This document shows, piece after piece, positions 38,564 to 45,976 of a stretch of 64,000 nt of DNA. The stretch covers positions 1 through 64,000 of the forward strand of contig NZ_JAFLRH010000040.1 in NCBI RefSeq assembly GCF_017310645.1. Direction: 5' to 3'. The stretch's first letter is position 1; each line of letters begins with the position of its first letter. The notes under the pieces were generated by a model, which saw only the letters and a list, made by a program, of their open reading frames with translations, was not told where the DNA came from and made no database searches. A program made the position numbers and the translations under genes. The stretch is from Paradesulfitobacterium ferrireducens. GTDB taxonomy: Bacteria; Bacillota; Desulfitobacteriia; Desulfitobacteriales; Desulfitobacteriaceae.

Positions 38564-39181
38564 ATGATTGAAGGTCGTCCGGTAGGAGTGATGGGGGCTA
38601 ATTGTTACTTGGTCTACTGCCGAGAGACAAAAAAAGCGGCAGTAATTGACCCGGGAGCAGAAGGGAAAAAGATTTACCGTTGGGTCTTGGAGAAGGAACT
38701 GAAAGTGGAGTACATTTTGCTAACCCATGGCCACGCGGATCATATCGGGGCGGTGGATGAGCTTAAGGAACTTTTGGGAGCCAAGGTTGGAATTCACTCC
38801 GCCGATGCCGACATGCTCACGGACGACCGCCAGAATCTTTCCTATTATTTCGCTCCGGTGATCAAGATGCAGCCAGCTGACATGTTGCTCTATGATGGAC
38901 AAGAATTAACCGTGGGGCACGAGAAAATCACGGTGCTGGCTACCCCGGGACATTCACGCGGCAGTGTATCATTCCTTACAGCTGACGGTGTGATTAGTGG
39001 AGATACCTTGTTTGCCGGTTCCATCGGGCGCACTGATTTTCCCGGCGGCTCTCTCGAACAATTGCTACAGGGTGTAGAGCAGAAGCTTTTGGTCTTGCCG
39101 GATGACACGCCTGTGTATCCCGGGCATGGGGAAGCTACGACGATCGGCACGGAAAAGCGGGTCAATCCGTTTTTAGTATAG
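38564..39181 (+). CDS. MBL-fold (glyoxalase II-like) metallohydrolase
   Basis: A 205-aa metallo-beta-lactamase-fold enzyme. The metal motif is LTHGHADHIGAVDEL, with later metal ligands in TPGHSRGS, SGDTLFAGSIGRTD and YPGHGEATTIG. Substrate is not evident; such genes typically sit between dtd and hemZ in this group. The ATG at 38564 has 'gaggaggtaagg' upstream; the 12 codons further up are unlikely. Confidence 0.88.
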   Translation: MIEGRPVGVMGANCYLVYCRETKKAAVIDPGAEGKKIYRWVLEKELKVEYILLTHGHADHIGAVDELKELLGAKVGIHSADADMLTDDRQNLSYYFAPVIKMQPADMLLYDGQELTVGHEKITVLATPGHSRGSVSFLTADGVISGDTLFAGSIGRTDFPGGSLEQLLQGVEQKLLVLPDDTPVYPGHGEATTIGTEKRVNPFLV

Positions 39182-39315
39182 TTCAAGAATTTTAATTAGG
39201 TTTTTTAGAGTTGTTCGTCCACACATTTTGGCATTGCTCACACGGTTGAAATAGAAGAGTCCCTGTTCAGCAGGCCCTGGCTAAAGGTCAATTATGGAGA
39301 TGGAGGTAGCCCTGC

Positions 39316-40878
39316 ATGCATGAGATAACTGCTATAATTTTAATAAGTTCTACTTTTTTGAGGGAAGAACTGCAGGGCGCGCGGGAGTTGGTCAAAGCTT
39401 TTTTCCCGGAGGCTATGGTTAAGATCGGGGACGCAGATCCTGCGCTGAATCGGATAGGAACGGATAGCCTTGAAGGACCAGGAAAAAGAGCGGAAGCAGC
39501 TGCTTCGATAGGGGTAATAAGGATTGAAAGGGAGGGGGATGGCCCCCTCTTTGCTTTCTGGGGGGCCAAAGCAATTTCCCTAACAGCAGAAGACATGACT
39601 AAGATTTTAACCACTCCGAATATCGGAACAGAAGCCCCGCGTAAATTTCTTCTAAAACATGCAGTCTTGCGTTTGCTTTCTCAAGTATGTGCCACGGAAT
39701 TGCCATGGGGAATTTTAACCGGAATTCGCCCGAGCAAACTCGTACATATGATGGATGATCAAGCGTTTCCGCCGGGGCAGCAGCTCAAGATATTGACCGA
39801 GCGTTACGCCATCCGTGCCGATAGGGCTCGGTTATTGCAAGAAATCGCCGCAGTTCAACGCCCTTACTTAGAGGAATTTGCGGTCAACTCCGGTCACATA
39901 GCGCTCTATCTTGCCATTCCTTTCTGTCCCACGCGCTGCAGTTACTGTTCATTTCCGGCCTATTCGCTTGACCGGGAGCGGCAGGCTCTGGCTGTATATT
40001 TGCAGGCCCTTCGCGCCGAGATCGCACAAGTGGGTGAAATGATGGCCAGGCTTGGCTTCAGTGCGGATTCTCTGTATTTGGGGGGCGGTACTCCTACGGT
40101 ACTAACCGTTGAAGAGTTAAATATACTTTTCGAGGAAATAAAAAATCGCCTGCCGCTGGCACCCGGCCTGGAATTTACCGTGGAGGCTGGACGTCCGGAT
40201 ACTCTCACGCCCGTAAAGTTTGCCCTCATGCGGGACGCGGGCGTAAACCGCCTCAGTGTCAATCCCCAAACGATGCAGGCCGAGACCCTCAAACGCATTG
40301 GCCGGGCGCACCGGGTCGAAGATGTCCTTGCCGCTTATGAGATGGCCCGGGAATATTCAAATTGGGTTATAAACATGGATCTGATTTTAGGCCTTCCGGG
40401 AGAAGGGATCGCAGAAGTCGAGGGGACTCTCGATCTTCTTCAACCTCTTGAACCGGATAACCTTACCGTGCATACGCTCGCACTCAAACGGGGCTCCCGC
40501 GAATGGGAGCAGGGTTACCGTCACGCATCCGCTGCGGTTATTGAAGATATGCAGAACTTAACCCGAAATGTGGTCCGGGGATGGGGGCTGAGGCCGTATT
40601 ATCTTTACCGTCAGAAGCATATCGCCGGGAACTTGGAAAACATCGGGTATGCCAAGCCCGGCCTGGAGTGCCGCTATAACATCGCGATCATGGAGGAGCG
40701 CCAAAGTATAATCGGCCTGGGTGCCGGCGCATCCAGCAAAGTGGTTAATCCGGATAACTATAGTTTAACGAACTTTCAGCATCGCTCAGATTGGAAGAGC
40801 TATGCCGCTACATGGCAGGCTGGGCAGGCCAAGAGAGCGCAGGCTTTCGCAGCTGTGGCTCTAAGAGGTACGAAGTAA
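39316..40878 (+). CDS. hemZ: Coproporphyrinogen III dehydrogenase-like HemZ
   Basis: A 520-aa radical SAM protein of the HemN/HemZ group. The cluster motif is CPTRCSYCSF near residue 205, with YLGGGTPTVL next. The N-terminal 170 residues are the HemZ-specific extension with WGILTGIRPSKLVH. HemZ is thought to oxidise coproporphyrinogen in anaerobic heme synthesis; activity varies in the family. A ribosome site 'gatggagg' precedes the ATG. Confidence 0.9.
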   Translation: MHEITAIILISSTFLREELQGARELVKAFFPEAMVKIGDADPALNRIGTDSLEGPGKRAEAAASIGVIRIEREGDGPLFAFWGAKAISLTAEDMTKILTTPNIGTEAPRKFLLKHAVLRLLSQVCATELPWGILTGIRPSKLVHMMDDQAFPPGQQLKILTERYAIRADRARLLQEIAAVQRPYLEEFAVNSGHIALYLAIPFCPTRCSYCSFPAYSLDRERQALAVYLQALRAEIAQVGEMMARLGFSADSLYLGGGTPTVLTVEELNILFEEIKNRLPLAPGLEFTVEAGRPDTLTPVKFALMRDAGVNRLSVNPQTMQAETLKRIGRAHRVEDVLAAYEMAREYSNWVINMDLILGLPGEGIAEVEGTLDLLQPLEPDNLTVHTLALKRGSREWEQGYRHASAAVIEDMQNLTRNVVRGWGLRPYYLYRQKHIAGNLENIGYAKPGLECRYNIAIMEERQSIIGLGAGASSKVVNPDNYSLTNFQHRSDWKSYAATWQAGQAKRAQAFAAVALRGTK

Positions 40879-41097
40879 CTTGGATTAATTAAGGAAATGT
40901 GCATACGGGTTCATCAAGATTGGTCATATTCAATGCTCCCCTGGATCTGTTAGCATCTTAAACGCTGAACAGCTCGAACGGGCATAGTGATACGAATTTC
41001 AAGTTGTGGGGTTTAGGTGTAATGGGATAATTATGACAGAACAGGCTTAACGCAGGCTCCTCGCTTGAGCCGTGGAGAGTAGGTCAGTGACATGGGC
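40879..41097. other. Intergenic stretch, nothing identified
   Basis: No gene is seen between hemZ and the minus-strand small membrane protein gene. A short hairpin ggctcctcgcttgagcc lies near 41053. The hisS gene that often follows hemZ in Firmicutes is not here. Confidence 0.4.
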
Positions 41098-41352
41098 TTA
41101 CCGTTTCTCCGGCGTCCCGGCCATTCCCAGCATGAAACCGATGCCTAGGGCTGTGCCGACTCCGGTACGGGTAAAAAAGTCAGTATCGAAAAGCCATGAG
41201 ATCAGCAAAAGAAGAGAAAACAGCCCGACCATGCTGAAGAACCCGACAGCAAATCTTTTGTCCTTCGGAACAAACCTTTTGAGCTTGTATCCCGCCAAGT
41301 AAGCCAGGGGTACAGCGATAATTGCTGACAAAACCGGCCACAGATAACCCAT
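41098..41352 (-). CDS. Small membrane protein of unknown function
   Basis: An 84-aa protein with two to three hydrophobic segments (LWPVLSAIIAVPLAYLAGY; FAVGFFSMVGLFSLLLLISWLF; GTALGIGFMLGMAG). 'Ggagggt' precedes the ATG. I know no family for it. It is the only minus-strand gene besides the Trp-rich peptide between 14 and 64 kb. Confidence 0.6.
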   Translation of the reverse strand: MGYLWPVLSAIIAVPLAYLAGYKLKRFVPKDKRFAVGFFSMVGLFSLLLLISWLFDTDFFTRTGVGTALGIGFMLGMAGTPEKR

Positions 41353-41690
41353 GCTTCATACCCTCCACTGATCTTATATGATGACTTTTGCTTTTAGATC
41401 CTGTTTAAGACACAAATCTAAGACACTGCTCTTAGAGATCAAAAAACTCTTCGACAGAGAGGGGATTTTTACCTGCTCCTAGAAGCAATAGATTTTTCGT
41501 TTATCCGGTATTAGCTGTTCAATCCTGATAAAACGGTTTTTGTGCTCAGAAATTCCGATGTTCGGAATCTGGGCGCTTTTTTATTAGGTATATATTCATA
41601 ACAAATTCATAACTCCTTCATCAGTTGCTCAAATGGCAAGTTTATACTGAAGTCGTAAGCTCACATGAGCAAAAAAAGGAGGAATTACAC
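41353..41690. other. Divergent intergenic region before pspA
   Basis: No gene is seen. It holds an imperfect terminator-like hairpin with T-run (about 41540-41586, core attccga/ttcggaat) and then the TTCAT direct-repeat promoter described separately. The hairpin lies upstream of the mapped promoter, so its transcript of origin is unclear. Confidence 0.5.
41595..41648 (+). promoter_or_regulatory. pspA promoter with 11-bp TTCAT direct repeats
   Basis: TTCATA/TTCATA/TTCATC occur at 41595, 41606 and 41617, plus a degenerate CTCAAA at 41628, each exactly 11 bp apart. The -10 TATACT is at 41643, 15 bp after the start of the last repeat. No -35 hexamer is seen. The hexamers fit the B. subtilis PhoP pattern TT(A/C/T)A(C/T)A, so an OmpR/PhoB-type activator is inferred. 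Confidence 0.65.
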
Positions 41691-42401
41691 ATGGGACTAG
41701 TTAGTCGGTTAAAAAATATTTTTGAAGCCAAAGTAGAGAAAGGAATTGACGCGCTCGAAGATCCCAAAGAAATGCTCGACTACAGCTTGACCAAAATGGA
41801 AGACAGCTTGCAGTCCATGGCCCGCAATGCAGTGGAGCTGGGAACTGCTAAGATAAGAGTGGAACTTGAGCGGAATACTGCTTTGGAAACTGCCCGCAAG
41901 TACGAAGAACAAGCGGAGAAAGCTCTGGAATTAGGGCAGGAGGATCTTGCCAAAGAAGCTCTCCTGCGCAAAGTGGATGCTGAAAGCCGTGCCCTTGAGC
42001 TGGCTGCGCACATAGAGAAGATGGCTGAGCAACTGCAAACGATTTCTAAAAGACAGGATGAGTTGCGTAATAAGATCCGCACTTTCCGCAGCAAAAAAGA
42101 AGAGTTAAAAGCAACTTATGCAGCTTCCAAGGCTCAGCTTAAAGTTAAGGAACTCGTCACCACGATTGGTTCGGAGTCTGAGAACATTGCCAGGACCGTG
42201 GAAAGAGCAGAAGCCCGAATTCAGGAAATGCAGGCTAAAGTGCTGGCTGTTGACGAACTGGAAGAGCAAGGAATTATCAGCGAAGTGTTCGCCGATAGCA
42301 AAGATGATATTGAGCGCAAGCTCAAACGAATGAGTGTTGATTCCCAAGTAGAGCTTGAGCTGGCAAGGCTTAAGGCCACAAAAGTGTCGGGAGGGAGATA
42401 A
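41691..42401 (+). CDS. pspA: PspA/IM30 family membrane-stress protein
   Basis: A 236-aa, almost wholly coiled-coil protein. The N-terminal amphipathic helix GLVSRLKNIFEAKVEKGIDALEDPKEMLDYS is typical of PspA, which forms ESCRT-III-like scaffolds on damaged membranes. The ATG at 41691 has 'aaaggagg' upstream. It is followed immediately by a gene for a coiled-coil partner, and its promoter carries the 11-bp repeats. Confidence 0.9.
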   Translation: MGLVSRLKNIFEAKVEKGIDALEDPKEMLDYSLTKMEDSLQSMARNAVELGTAKIRVELERNTALETARKYEEQAEKALELGQEDLAKEALLRKVDAESRALELAAHIEKMAEQLQTISKRQDELRNKIRTFRSKKEELKATYAASKAQLKVKELVTTIGSESENIARTVERAEARIQEMQAKVLAVDELEEQGIISEVFADSKDDIERKLKRMSVDSQVELELARLKATKVSGGR

Positions 42402-42402
42402 G

Positions 42403-43074
42403 ATGTGCGGAGGCAGAGGCTGGGGCAGTATGTTTGGTTTTGGCTGCGGCGGGGGTCTTTTTGATCCATACCCGGGCCGTGACCGCGAATATTATGAGCC
42501 AAGAACAAGAAATCAGGAATACGGGAATCTGCGCGCTGAGATTCGTAATCTGTACGCCAGCGGAGAAATCACGCAAAATCAGTATTACGATGCCCTGGAT
42601 CGGTTGGACAGAGGGTCTTTTACCCGCTTTGATTTAGAGGAAATGCGCAGACGTGGTCAGGCGGTTGGGAGACCATATAGAGCAGATAACGGGCCTGCAG
42701 GGCGTATACCTTACGATATCCGGAGGGAGATCGAAAGCCTGGAGGGAAAACAAAAGGAAATCGTCAAGGCGAAAGAGGAGACGAATAAGGTCATTGCCGA
42801 TATTAACAATTCCCTGTCTGCGTTAACGCAGCAAATGGCGCTTGTCCAGGAGTTAGCCAAACAAACCGTTGATGCGGACGAGACAAGAGCACGCTCGTAT
42901 CTCAAGCAACGGCAGGAACTGGCGGAGCAGGCAGCGGCATTAGAAGTTAGGCTGAAAGAACTGAAGGAAGACTTGGATAAACTGGAGCAGGCAGAAACAA
43001 CGCTTAAGGCCAAGCTCTTGGAGTTAAAAGCTGTGGGACAAAGGGAAAGGCTGACTGCCTTGCTTTCCGATTGA
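42403..43074 (+). CDS. Gly-rich N-terminus plus SHOCT-like and coiled-coil protein
   Basis: A 223-aa protein starting 1 nt after the pspA stop, behind 'gggaggg'. Residues 1-25 are Gly/Cys-rich (MCGGRGWGSMFGFGCGGG). Residues about 45-80 resemble a SHOCT oligomerisation motif (IRNLYASGEITQNQYYDALDRL). Residues 105-220 are a long coiled coil. It probably works with PspA, by tight linkage and the shared coiled coil; I do not know the exact family. Confidence 0.65.
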   Translation: MCGGRGWGSMFGFGCGGGLFDPYPGRDREYYEPRTRNQEYGNLRAEIRNLYASGEITQNQYYDALDRLDRGSFTRFDLEEMRRRGQAVGRPYRADNGPAGRIPYDIRREIESLEGKQKEIVKAKEETNKVIADINNSLSALTQQMALVQELAKQTVDADETRARSYLKQRQELAEQAAALEVRLKELKEDLDKLEQAETTLKAKLLELKAVGQRERLTALLSD

Positions 43075-43191
43075 AAACAGTAGAATTGATCTAACATTCG
43101 ATCAAGCAACACGAGAAAATTCAGGTGTTTCGAGATAAATTGAGTTTAAGCATAGAAGCGGATTTTAAGCAAAGAATGGAGGAATAAAAGA

Positions 43192-44283
43192 ATGAAAAGG
43201 AATAAATGGACGCTGGGAATGGTTCTAGCAGGTACTCTGGTGCTTTCCGGCGGTGCTTTAGCCTTGGCCTCCGGGACAAACTTTTCCTTGGGCCAAAGCT
43301 TGAAGGCCAAAACACAGACAGTCGCTTCTGAGAACAAGGGAGCTAACCCAGGTGTTCAAGTTTCCGGTTCTGGACAAAAGAGTGAGACTGCGCAACCGGG
43401 CCAGACTCTCCCTGATTCAGCTGCACAAACCGGTGCGCCTGGGGCCAGCGCACCCTCGTCCAACGAACAGGGCGGTCAGCAGCAGTCGAATACCCAAAAT
43501 CCTGCAGCAAAAGAAAATACATCTTCCACAGCAAAAGCTGTGATTTCCAGCACGCCTAATTCTTCCCCAAACAGTTCTATAGGCGGGCAGTACGGGTTCG
43601 GCGGCTATGGGATGATGGGAGGTTTCACTGGGCCTAACGATTTAGGGTACGGAACTGGCTATGGCATGATGGGCGGCGCTTACGGTGCAGGCTATGGGAT
43701 GATGGGAGGCTTTGGCGGGCCCAACGGAGCAGGATTAGCCAGAGGCTACGGCATGATGGGTGGAGGGTATAACGCCCAAAACCTAGGGGTTGATCTTAGC
43801 AACGGACAAGTAGCTGCAGCCGAGCAAGCCGAAGCACTGGCTAATGCCTATCTGCAAAAAACAAGTCCGGACTTGGCTGTTGACGAACTCCACGAATTCG
43901 CAGATTCCTTTGAAGTAGAAGCGAAGGATGCCAGTACCGGCGCCAAAGCTTATGAGTTCGTAATCTCTAAAAACGGCGGCTACGTGTACGCTGAGATGGG
44001 GCCAAACGTGATGTGGAATACGAAATACGGCCATATGAATTGGGGCAACAGCGGGAGCCTCACGGTTAGTGCCGACCAGGCGAGACAAACCGCGCAAAGC
44101 TTTGTGCAAAAACTGGGTCAAGAATATAGCCTGGAAGGCCCGGAGACGGCTCCCGGCTACTACGAATTCATGGTAATGAAAGACGGCAAAGATTATGCTG
44201 AACTCAACGTCAATGGTTACAGCGGGCAAGTCTGGTTCGAAACATGGCACGGACCGATTGTCAGCACTGTTAAAGTGAAATAA
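43192..44283 (+). CDS. Secreted Gly/Met-rich protein with two PepSY-like repeats
   Basis: A 363-aa exported protein: signal peptide at residues 1-26 (MKRNKWTLGMVLAGTLVLSG), then a Gln/Ser/Pro-rich disordered region to about 120. Four copies of GYGMMGG lie in a Gly/Tyr-rich stretch (about 125-190). Two related C-terminal units (about 205-280 and 288-360) have the pattern A-x-A-N/Q-x-F/Y-L/V-QK...YEF...KDG..YAE/Y-x-E of PepSY-like domains. Met-rich repeats suggest copper binding. A heavy-metal chaperone gene follows 41 bp later, which supports a metal role. Confidence 0.7.
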   Translation: MKRNKWTLGMVLAGTLVLSGGALALASGTNFSLGQSLKAKTQTVASENKGANPGVQVSGSGQKSETAQPGQTLPDSAAQTGAPGASAPSSNEQGGQQQSNTQNPAAKENTSSTAKAVISSTPNSSPNSSIGGQYGFGGYGMMGGFTGPNDLGYGTGYGMMGGAYGAGYGMMGGFGGPNGAGLARGYGMMGGGYNAQNLGVDLSNGQVAAAEQAEALANAYLQKTSPDLAVDELHEFADSFEVEAKDASTGAKAYEFVISKNGGYVYAEMGPNVMWNTKYGHMNWGNSGSLTVSADQARQTAQSFVQKLGQEYSLEGPETAPGYYEFMVMKDGKDYAELNVNGYSGQVWFETWHGPIVSTVKVK

Positions 44284-44324
44284 CCCGTACACCTTGAAAC
44301 TGACTAGTGCAAGGAGTGAGTTCA

Positions 44325-44600
44325 ATGCCCAGAGGCAGCTATGGACAGTCGTATGGCGGACATAGTCTAAGGAGAAATCCGACACTTTTAAGCCGGGACA
44401 GAATAGTCTTAAGGATTAAAGGCATGACTTGCGGCCATTGCAAGGCAGCGGTAGAGAGGGCTTTGCTCAGCGTTCCCGGAGTGACCGGGGCTCAAGTCAA
44501 CTTGCTGCGCCAGCAAGCGGTAGTATTGGGGCTGGTGGACAGAGCTTTGTTAATCCAGGCTGTCGACGATGCCGGATATTTCGTAACAGGTTTAGTGTAA
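44325..44600 (+). CDS. Heavy-metal-associated (HMA) domain protein
   Basis: A 91-aa protein. After a 25-residue Gly/Arg/Ser lead comes one HMA domain with the metal-binding GMTCGHCKAAVERAL (CxxC) and VNLLRQQAVV, DDAGYFV. It resembles the copper chaperone CopZ, but with an N-terminal extension (PRGSYGQSYGG). 'Aaggag' precedes the ATG. It lies after the Met-rich secreted protein. Confidence 0.82.
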   Translation: MPRGSYGQSYGGHSLRRNPTLLSRDRIVLRIKGMTCGHCKAAVERALLSVPGVTGAQVNLLRQQAVVLGLVDRALLIQAVDDAGYFVTGLV

Positions 44601-44676
44601 AGATTATGCCGTCAGCATCTAATCGGCTTTTAAGGGATAAGCCATTGGAACCCTGGGTTTTGCAGCCTGGCTGTAT

Positions 44677-44713
44677 AGGACACCTATCACGAGGATGGGT
44701 GTCCTTTTGACAT
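44677..44713 (+). terminator. Terminator after the HMA gene
   Basis: Arms aggacacctatc/gatgggtgtcct with one mismatch and a 5-nt loop, followed by tttt. Confidence 0.75.
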
Positions 44714-44830
44714 TTACGCTGAATCGACATAGGCAGTTGCTTCGGATGCAGGTTCTACCTTTTCTCATAACTATGTGATATAGTCATGTTGAATGCAACG
44801 ATTAAAACTGAGAGACAGGGTGAATGCAGC

Positions 44831-45601
44831 ATGGGCTTGGGCAAAACGATCCGCGATTTTCGCAAACAGAGAGGACTAACTTTACAGGCGCTCTCCGATC
44901 AATTAGGGGTATCGTGTTCTTTTTTAAGCGCGATTGAGCGCGAAGTAAAAAAACCCTCTGTCAGCATGGTTAAAAAACTTTCTGATGTTCTAAACATTTC
45001 TCCGACATACCTTTTCGGGAGCGGGAGCGAGAGGGTATATGGAGAGAAAATTCGCTTTATTCGCCGGGGAAGGAGCCTGAGCATTGAGGATCTCAGCGAA
45101 CTTTCCGGAATACCGGTAGAGCAAATTGAAGCCTATGAAGACGGAAGCCAGGAGCCTGATCTGGAGACTCTGGACCGTTTGGCTGAGGCTCTCAGTGTGA
45201 CTGTACGCTATTTCCTTGAAAAGTCCGCTGATATCGTATCCATCGGGGAAAGAGTGCGGCGGGAGCGGGAGAAAAGAGGGCTTACGGGTGCAGCCCTGGC
45301 AGATAAAGCTGGGATCAGCCCGGGGATGGTAAGCCAAATCGAAAATGATCAGGCCGAGCCTTCCTTGGATACCTTAGAAAATGTCGCCAAAGCCTTGGGC
45401 GTTTCTGTTTGCTATTTTCTTTTAGAGCAGGAAGACGTAGAAAACTTGGTATCATCCCTAAACTCAGAGGTTTTGGCCTTGCTGGGGGACCCACGGGTGC
45501 AGGCGGTGCTGAGGGCGGTTAGGGATTTAGAAGCAGGGGATCTGAAATTCATCCTCAATTACATTCAGTTCTACAAGCGTAATCGGGCTCTTTTGGAGTA
45601 G
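44831..45601 (+). CDS. XRE-family regulator with three tandem HTH domains
   Basis: A 256-aa protein made of three consecutive HTH_3 domains: about residues 4-62 (GKTIRDFRKQRGLTLQALSDQLG), 70-125 (GEKIRFIRRGRSLSIEDLSELSG) and 133-190 (GERVRREREKRGLTGAALADKAG). A helical C-terminus of about 60 residues follows. Each domain ends Y-F/L-F/L, suggesting duplication. The target is unknown. The dehydrogenase gene downstream has GGTTCA dyads in its leader and is a possible target. Confidence 0.82.
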   Translation: MGLGKTIRDFRKQRGLTLQALSDQLGVSCSFLSAIEREVKKPSVSMVKKLSDVLNISPTYLFGSGSERVYGEKIRFIRRGRSLSIEDLSELSGIPVEQIEAYEDGSQEPDLETLDRLAEALSVTVRYFLEKSADIVSIGERVRREREKRGLTGAALADKAGISPGMVSQIENDQAEPSLDTLENVAKALGVSVCYFLLEQEDVENLVSSLNSEVLALLGDPRVQAVLRAVRDLEAGDLKFILNYIQFYKRNRALLE

Positions 45602-45972
45602 GGGTCTTGACAAAGGCAGCTTCACTTTATGAAAAAAAGTTCAAATTTATTAAAACAATAGCAGGATATTGTTTTGCGACGTCGAACTAATAAGCGAGAA
45701 TTAAGAATAGGTTCATTTATTTTGAACCAAGGTTCAAAAGGAGGCCGGGACCACTAACTGCAAGATCTTGCTGCGCCCAAATGCTCAATATTTTTTTGAA
45801 CCTAAATTTAGTATTAGGGCAACAGTTATAAACCAATGTCTCGGTGTTCGTACTTGTGATACTTAACACAAGGGGGTGGCTAGTTGGGATTATTTAACTT
45901 AGCTCTAAGGCGCGCAAGTTTGCAGCAAAAGGCAGGAGTTTTTACCGATAACAACGAGAGGAGAGAAGTTTT
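45602..45972 (+). promoter_or_regulatory. Leader of the GlcD-GlcF-type gene with GGTTCA dyads
   Basis: This 370-bp gap has TTGACA at 45607 without a clear -10. A dyad GGTTCA-N7-TGAACC lies at 45710-45728, a further GGTTCA at 45731 and a TGAACC at 45797. They look like operator half-sites for one regulator. A short coupled ORF near the end (45884-45976) is listed separately. Confidence 0.5.
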
Positions 45973-45976
45973 ATGA
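45884..45976 (+). CDS. Putative 30-codon leader peptide
   Basis: A TTG start behind 'aaggggg' (7-nt gap) opens a frame reading MGLFNLALRRASLQQKAG and on, ending TGA inside the next start (ATGA overlap). Translational coupling to the 901-aa dehydrogenase would fit. It could be chance; coding support is limited to the ribosome site and the overlap. Confidence 0.35.
   Translation: MGLFNLALRRASLQQKAGVFTDNNERREVL

Noticed and set aside
45602..45972. T-box or S-box riboswitch before the dehydrogenase
   Set aside because: I could not find the T-box AGGGTGGNACCGCG motif or S-box core; only GGTTCA dyads are present.
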